From Oerskovia turbata (GTDB lineage Bacteria; Actinomycetota; Actinomycetes; Actinomycetales; Cellulomonadaceae), in the NCBI RefSeq assembly GCF_000718325.1, contig NZ_JOFV01000003.1, positions 124,001 to 188,000 on the forward strand: DNA of 64,000 bases. The letters are read 5' to 3'. The notes below the pieces were generated by a model. It saw only the letters and a program-made list of their open reading frames with translations. It did no database searches and was not told the DNA's origin. A program made the translations under genes and the position numbers. This document shows positions 60,725 to 64,000 of the stretch, in pieces. Position 1 is the first letter of the stretch. Each line of letters begins with the position of its first letter.

Positions 60725-63406
60725 ATGACCACCCCCACCGGCCTGACCGCCGGCCCGACCTTCGTCGAGGTCGACCTCGCGATCGAGGGCATGACGTGCG
60801 CGTCGTGCGTCGCACGCGTCGAGAAGAGGCTCAACCGCGTCGACGGCGTCGAAGCCACCGTCAACCTGCCGCTCGAGAGCGCGCACGTCGTGCTGCCCGA
60901 GGGAGTCACCGACGCCGAGCTCGTCGCGGCCGTCGAGAAGGCCGGCTACCAGGCACGCGTCACGGGACGTCGCGCGGCGAGCCTCGCCGTCTCGGCGAGG
61001 GTGGCGGCCCCTGGAGCCGCCGTCGTGTCAGAACCAGCGAGCACCCCGGATCACGCTGGTTCTGACAGGCCCGCCGAGCCGGTCCCGGCCCCGGCGCCCG
61101 CTCCGTCTCCGGCCTCGGCGACCCTCGCGTCGACCGACACCTCGGCACCCACGCGCGACCGCGGCGCCGACCTCGGGCGCCGCCTCAAGGTCGCCGCGGT
61201 CCTCACGCTGCCCGTCGTGCTGCTGTCGATGATCCCGGCCCTGCAGTTCCCCGGCTGGCAGTGGGTCGTCACGGCCCTCGCCCTGCCGGTCGTGACCTGG
61301 GGCGCGTGGCCGTTCCACACCGCGGCCTTCCGCGCAGCCCGCCACGGCGCCTCGACCATGGACACGCTCGTGTCGATCGGCGTATTCGCCGCGACCCTGT
61401 GGTCCCTGTGGGCGCTGCTGCTGGGCGGCGCAGGCGAGATCGGCATGCGCATGTCGGTGTCGCTGCTGCCCTCGCGCGCCCACGGCTCGATGCCCGAGCT
61501 CTACTTCGAGGTCGCAGCCGTCGTCACGACGTTCCTCCTCGCGGGCCGCTGGTCCGAGCACCGCTCGCGCCGCAAGGCCGGCGACGCACTGCGCTCGCTC
61601 CTCGCGATGGGCGCCAAGGACGCCGAGCGCGTCACGACCGGCCCCGACGGGCAGCGCGTGACCGAGCGCGTCCCCGTCGCGGCCCTGCGTGAGGGCGACC
61701 TGTTCACGGTCCGCCCCGGCGAGAAGGTCGCGACCGACGGCGTCGTGGTCGAGGGGAGCTCGGCCGTCGACACCTCGCTCCTGACCGGCGAGCCCGTCCC
61801 CGTCGACGTGACGCCGGGCGCCGACGTCACGGGCGCGACCGTCAACACCTCGGGCCACCTGCTCGTGCGTGCGACACGCGTGGGCGAGGAGACGACGCTC
61901 GCGCAGATCGGGCGCCTCGTGAGCCAGGCACAGACGGGCAAGGCCCCCGTGCAGCGCCTCGCGGACCGCATCTCGGCGGTGTTCGTGCCGATCGTCCTGG
62001 TCCTGGCCGTGCTCACCCTGGGCGGCTGGCTGCTCGCGGGAGCCAGCACGCAGTTCGCGTTCACGGCTGCCGTGGCCGTGCTGATCATCGCGTGCCCGTG
62101 CGCCCTGGGGCTCGCGACGCCGACCGCGCTGCTCGTCGGCACGGGCCGCGGCGCCCAGCTCGGCATCCTCATCAAGGGCCCCGAGGTCCTGGAGTCCACG
62201 CGCCGCGTCGAGGTGATCGTGCTCGACAAGACCGGCACCGTCACGCAGGGCCGCATGGCCCTCGAGCGCGTGGTCACGCGCGAGGGCACGCTCGACCTGT
62301 CGTCGGACGCGGCGCGGGCTGCCGCCGGCTCGTCGAGCGAGACGCCCGACGGCGCCGCTCACCACGCCCTGCGTCTCGCCGGCGCCGTGGAGGGCTTGAG
62401 CGAGCACCCGATCGCGCAGGCGATCGCAGCCGCTGCGACGCGGATCTCGGTGCCGACCGGCGCCCGCCTGTCAGAACCAGCGGGTACTGGAGGTCACGCT
62501 GGTTCTGACAACTCAGACGCGGCGGGCGTCGAGACCGGCGCCGACGGCGTCGTGATCGGCTCGGCGCAGGTCTTCGACTTCGTGAGCTCCCCCGGCGGCG
62601 GCGTGAGCGGCCTGGTCCGCACCGCGCACTCGGGCCTGTCCCCTGACGGTGGGCTCAACGCGCAGCGGGTCCTGGTCGGTCGGCCGACGTGGCTCGCCGA
62701 GCAGGGCGTCGCGTTCGACGTGTCAGAACCAGCGGGGACCATGGGTCACGCTCGTTCTGACACCACTGAGGGTGAGCTGCGCCGCGTGTTCGACGAGGCC
62801 GAGGCCACGGGCGCGACCGCCGTCGTCGTCGCCTGGAACGGCACCGCTCAGGGCGTCCTCGTCCTGCGCGACCCCGTCAAGGAGACCTCGGCCCAGGCCG
62901 TGGCCGAGCTCCGCGACCTGGGGCTGCGTCCCCTCCTCCTCACGGGGGACAACGCGGGCGCGGCCCGCGTCGCGGCCAGCCAGGTCGGGATCGCGGACGA
63001 GGACGTGATCGCGCAGGTCCTGCCGCAGGACAAGGTCGACGTCGTCGCCCGCCTGCGCGCGCAGGGCCGCGTCGTGGCGATGGTCGGGGACGGCGTGAAC
63101 GACGCCGCCGCGCTCGCCGGGGCCGACCTCGGCCTGGCCATGGGTACCGGCACCGACGTCGCGATCGAGGCGAGCGACATCACGCTCGTGCGCGGCGACC
63201 TGCGCTCGACCGCGACCGCGATCCGGCTCTCACGGCAGACGCTGCGCATCATCAAGCAGAACCTGTTCTGGGCCTTCGCCTACAACGTGGCCGCGATCCC
63301 GCTCGCCGCCGCCGGGCTGCTCAACCCGATGATCGCGGGCGCGGCGATGGCCATGAGCTCGGTGCTCGTCGTGGGCAACTCGCTCCGCCTGCGCCGAGCG
63401 GGCTGA
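60725..63406 (+). CDS. copA: Copper-exporting P1B-type ATPase carrying three SEPA insertions
   Basis: 893 residues, about 140 above a typical one-HMA CopA. HMA domain with GMTCASC (C25/C28), membrane helices, the CPC metal site (about residue 457), phosphorylated D501 in DKTGT, SEHPIA, TGDN and GDGVNDAAAL (about 788). SEPA elements encode residues 101-115 (linker after HMA), 582-596 and 666-680 (both in the nucleotide-binding domain, outside the motifs). Residues about 598-640 are also low-complexity insertion. Start ATG 60725 with GAGGAG. Exports Cu(I). Confidence 0.94.
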   Translation: MTTPTGLTAGPTFVEVDLAIEGMTCASCVARVEKRLNRVDGVEATVNLPLESAHVVLPEGVTDAELVAAVEKAGYQARVTGRRAASLAVSARVAAPGAAVVSEPASTPDHAGSDRPAEPVPAPAPAPSPASATLASTDTSAPTRDRGADLGRRLKVAAVLTLPVVLLSMIPALQFPGWQWVVTALALPVVTWGAWPFHTAAFRAARHGASTMDTLVSIGVFAATLWSLWALLLGGAGEIGMRMSVSLLPSRAHGSMPELYFEVAAVVTTFLLAGRWSEHRSRRKAGDALRSLLAMGAKDAERVTTGPDGQRVTERVPVAALREGDLFTVRPGEKVATDGVVVEGSSAVDTSLLTGEPVPVDVTPGADVTGATVNTSGHLLVRATRVGEETTLAQIGRLVSQAQTGKAPVQRLADRISAVFVPIVLVLAVLTLGGWLLAGASTQFAFTAAVAVLIIACPCALGLATPTALLVGTGRGAQLGILIKGPEVLESTRRVEVIVLDKTGTVTQGRMALERVVTREGTLDLSSDAARAAAGSSSETPDGAAHHALRLAGAVEGLSEHPIAQAIAAAATRISVPTGARLSEPAGTGGHAGSDNSDAAGVETGADGVVIGSAQVFDFVSSPGGGVSGLVRTAHSGLSPDGGLNAQRVLVGRPTWLAEQGVAFDVSEPAGTMGHARSDTTEGELRRVFDEAEATGATAVVVAWNGTAQGVLVLRDPVKETSAQAVAELRDLGLRPLLLTGDNAGAARVAASQVGIADEDVIAQVLPQDKVDVVARLRAQGRVVAMVGDGVNDAAALAGADLGLAMGTGTDVAIEASDITLVRGDLRSTATAIRLSRQTLRIIKQNLFWAFAYNVAAIPLAAAGLLNPMIAGAAMAMSSVLVVGNSLRLRRAG
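61026..61067. repeat. SEPA palindromic element, copy 8 (copA linker)
   Basis: 42 bp, perfect TGTCAGAACCAGCG arm and CGCTGGTTCTGACA arm, in frame from codon 101. Confidence 0.97.
62469..62510. repeat. SEPA palindromic element, copy 9 (copA N-domain)
   Basis: 42 bp with both 14-bp arms intact, in frame from codon 582; encodes SEPAGTGGHAGSD. Confidence 0.97.
62721..62762. repeat. SEPA palindromic element, copy 10 (copA N-domain)
   Basis: 42 bp, in frame from codon 666; encodes SEPAGTMGHARSD. Only 210 bp after copy 9. Confidence 0.97.
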
Positions 63407-63457
63407 ACAGGGCTGAACAGGGCTGGACCCGGCTACCCCGGGCTACCCCACCGCGGT

Positions 63458-63539
63458 GCCGAGCATGCGGTTGTCGCTCGGATTCGGCCGGATCTCGACG
63501 ACAACCGCATGGTCGGCCGACGACAACCGCATGCTCGGC
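63458..63539 (-). repeat. 82-bp three-box repeat, copy 3 (reverse orientation)
   Basis: Boxes at 63458-63473, 63502-63517 and 63524-63539. On the minus strand the offsets are 0, 22 and 66, the same as copies 1 and 2. Between the convergent copA and the ribbon-helix-helix gene. Preceded by a short GGGCTGAACAG direct repeat at 63403-63426. Confidence 0.92.
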
Positions 63540-63551
63540 AGCGAGCGCAGG

Positions 63552-63854
63552 TCACTGGGCGGGCGGGCGGCCCGGGCGGCGCGGCGGGCGCACGTCTCGT
63601 GGGAGCCGGCCCTCCGCGTCGAGGGCCCGGCGCAGCACCATGTCGATCTGGGCGTTGACGCTCCGCAGCTCGTCCGACGCCCAGCGCGCGAGTGCGTCGT
63701 GCACCGCCGGGTCGAGCCGCAGCAGGACCTGCTTCCGCTCGGTCCGGGGACGTCGAGGCGCACCCTCTCGCCCGACTGACGCTCCGCCGTCGGGCCCCTG
63801 AGCGTCCTCCCCCGGCGACCCGCCGGGGGCGGGCGCCGGGACCTCGGCGGTCAC
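63552..63854 (-). CDS. Ribbon-helix-helix-like protein
   Basis: 100 residues. Pro/Gly-rich N-terminus, then [39 protein letters not shown], an Arc/MetJ-type ribbon-helix-helix (strand plus two helices), and a Pro/Arg tail. GTG 63854 overlaps the stop of the upstream SPFH gene (GTGA). This pairing recurs in actinobacteria beside SPFH proteins. Could bind DNA; target unknown. Confidence 0.78.
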   Translation of the reverse strand: MTAEVPAPAPGGSPGEDAQGPDGGASVGREGAPRRPRTERKQVLLRLDPAVHDALARWASDELRSVNAQIDMVLRRALDAEGRLPRDVRPPRRPGRPPAQ

Positions 63855-64000
63855 GAGTAGAGCGACCCGGCGTTCACGACGGGGGTCGCGCGGCTGTCGC
63901 TGCACAGGACGACGAGGAGGTTCGAGACCATGGCGGCGCGGCGCTCGTCGTCGAGCGTGACGATCGACTCCGCCTCGAGGCGCGCCAGGGCGTCCTCGAC
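63851..64000 (-). CDS. SPFH-domain protein, C-terminal fragment (5' end outside window)
   Basis: Minus-strand frame open from the right edge, 49 residues to TGA. The ending [20 protein letters not shown] and ...[10 protein letters not shown] matches the C-terminus of actinobacterial SPFH/band-7 proteins that I recall ending [17 protein letters not shown]...PVVNxGTLY. Coupled to the ribbon-helix-helix gene. Confidence 0.7.
   Translation of the reverse strand, partial: VEDALARLEAESIVTLDDERRAAMVSNLLVVLCSDSRATPVVNAGSLYS

Noticed and set aside
63403..63426. GGGCTGAACAG direct repeat after copA
   Set aside because: Only two full units; too short to call an element, and noted only beside the 82-bp repeat.

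Overview
The window is GC-rich actinobacterial chromosome. GTG starts are common, most operon junctions are ATGA or GTGA overlaps, and stretches of lower GC occur only in a few promoter regions. Gene content (HemD-like NnaR regulator, GlnR-type box arrays, CsoR/CopA, WXG100-type proteins, a CelR-like operator) suggests a Cellulomonadaceae/Promicromonosporaceae-type organism. That placement is inference, because no rRNA or tRNA gene is present. I see no prophage, IS element or CRISPR.

Layout. 0-5 kb: a MoxR/DUF58/vWA/vWA/TPR operon. 5.1-6.6 kb: soxR and an MFS transporter that both appear to have lost their 5' ends in one deletion. 6.6-18.6 kb: an assimilatory nitrate and siroheme block on the minus strand (narK, nasC, nasB; then nirB, nirD, cobA, nnaR, cbiX), with GlnR-like box arrays upstream of both parts. 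19-21.8 kb: a small Cys-rich protein and a sortase-anchored surface protein. 21.9-25.7 kb: a 2-oxoacid dehydrogenase operon (E1alpha, E1beta, E2) behind an inverted-repeat operator. 26-31.5 kb: hisC, small membrane proteins, a WXG100/serine-hydrolase pair and purB. 31.6-35 kb: an ABC exporter, a lipoprotein and a small secreted protein. 35-42.3 kb: a secreted glycosidase-like protein, an FAD oxidase with a CelR-like operator, DUF2252, PadR with its HAAS membrane partner, and Ppx. 42.4-46.1 kb: a second WXG-like/serine-hydrolase operon containing two tiny overlapping ORFs. 46.2-49 kb: an SPFH/zinc-ribbon membrane module. 49.8-58.8 kb: the heme precursor cluster (hemA divergent from hemE-hemY-hemC-hemD-hemB-hemL). 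59-63.4 kb: copper resistance (csoR, copZ, copA). The right edge enters an SPFH-type gene.

The outstanding feature is a set of short dispersed repeats. (1) A palindromic element with 14-bp arms and a 14-bp centre occurs ten times. Nine copies are exactly 42 bp and one is 41 bp. Eight copies lie in protein-coding sequence (nasB, nasC, hemE, hemD twice, copA three times), always in the same codon phase, adding a peptide of the form (V/L)-S-E-P-A-...-A-G-S-D. It resembles the protein-inserted palindromic elements of Rickettsia but is shorter, and I know of no such family described in Actinobacteria. (2) An 82-bp element with three 16-bp boxes at offsets 0, 22 and 66 occurs three times, once reversed. 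(3) A direct repeat with core GCCGASGGTGAC forms arrays with a mainly 22-bp period between genes but a 21-bp, frame-preserving period inside hemA. No obvious mobilising gene (RAYT or transposase) lies in the window.

Functionally, the nitrate block and the siroheme enzymes work together: NirB needs siroheme, and CobA and CbiX help make it. GlnR and NnaR are the expected activators. The heme cluster supplies uroporphyrinogen III to both siroheme and heme.
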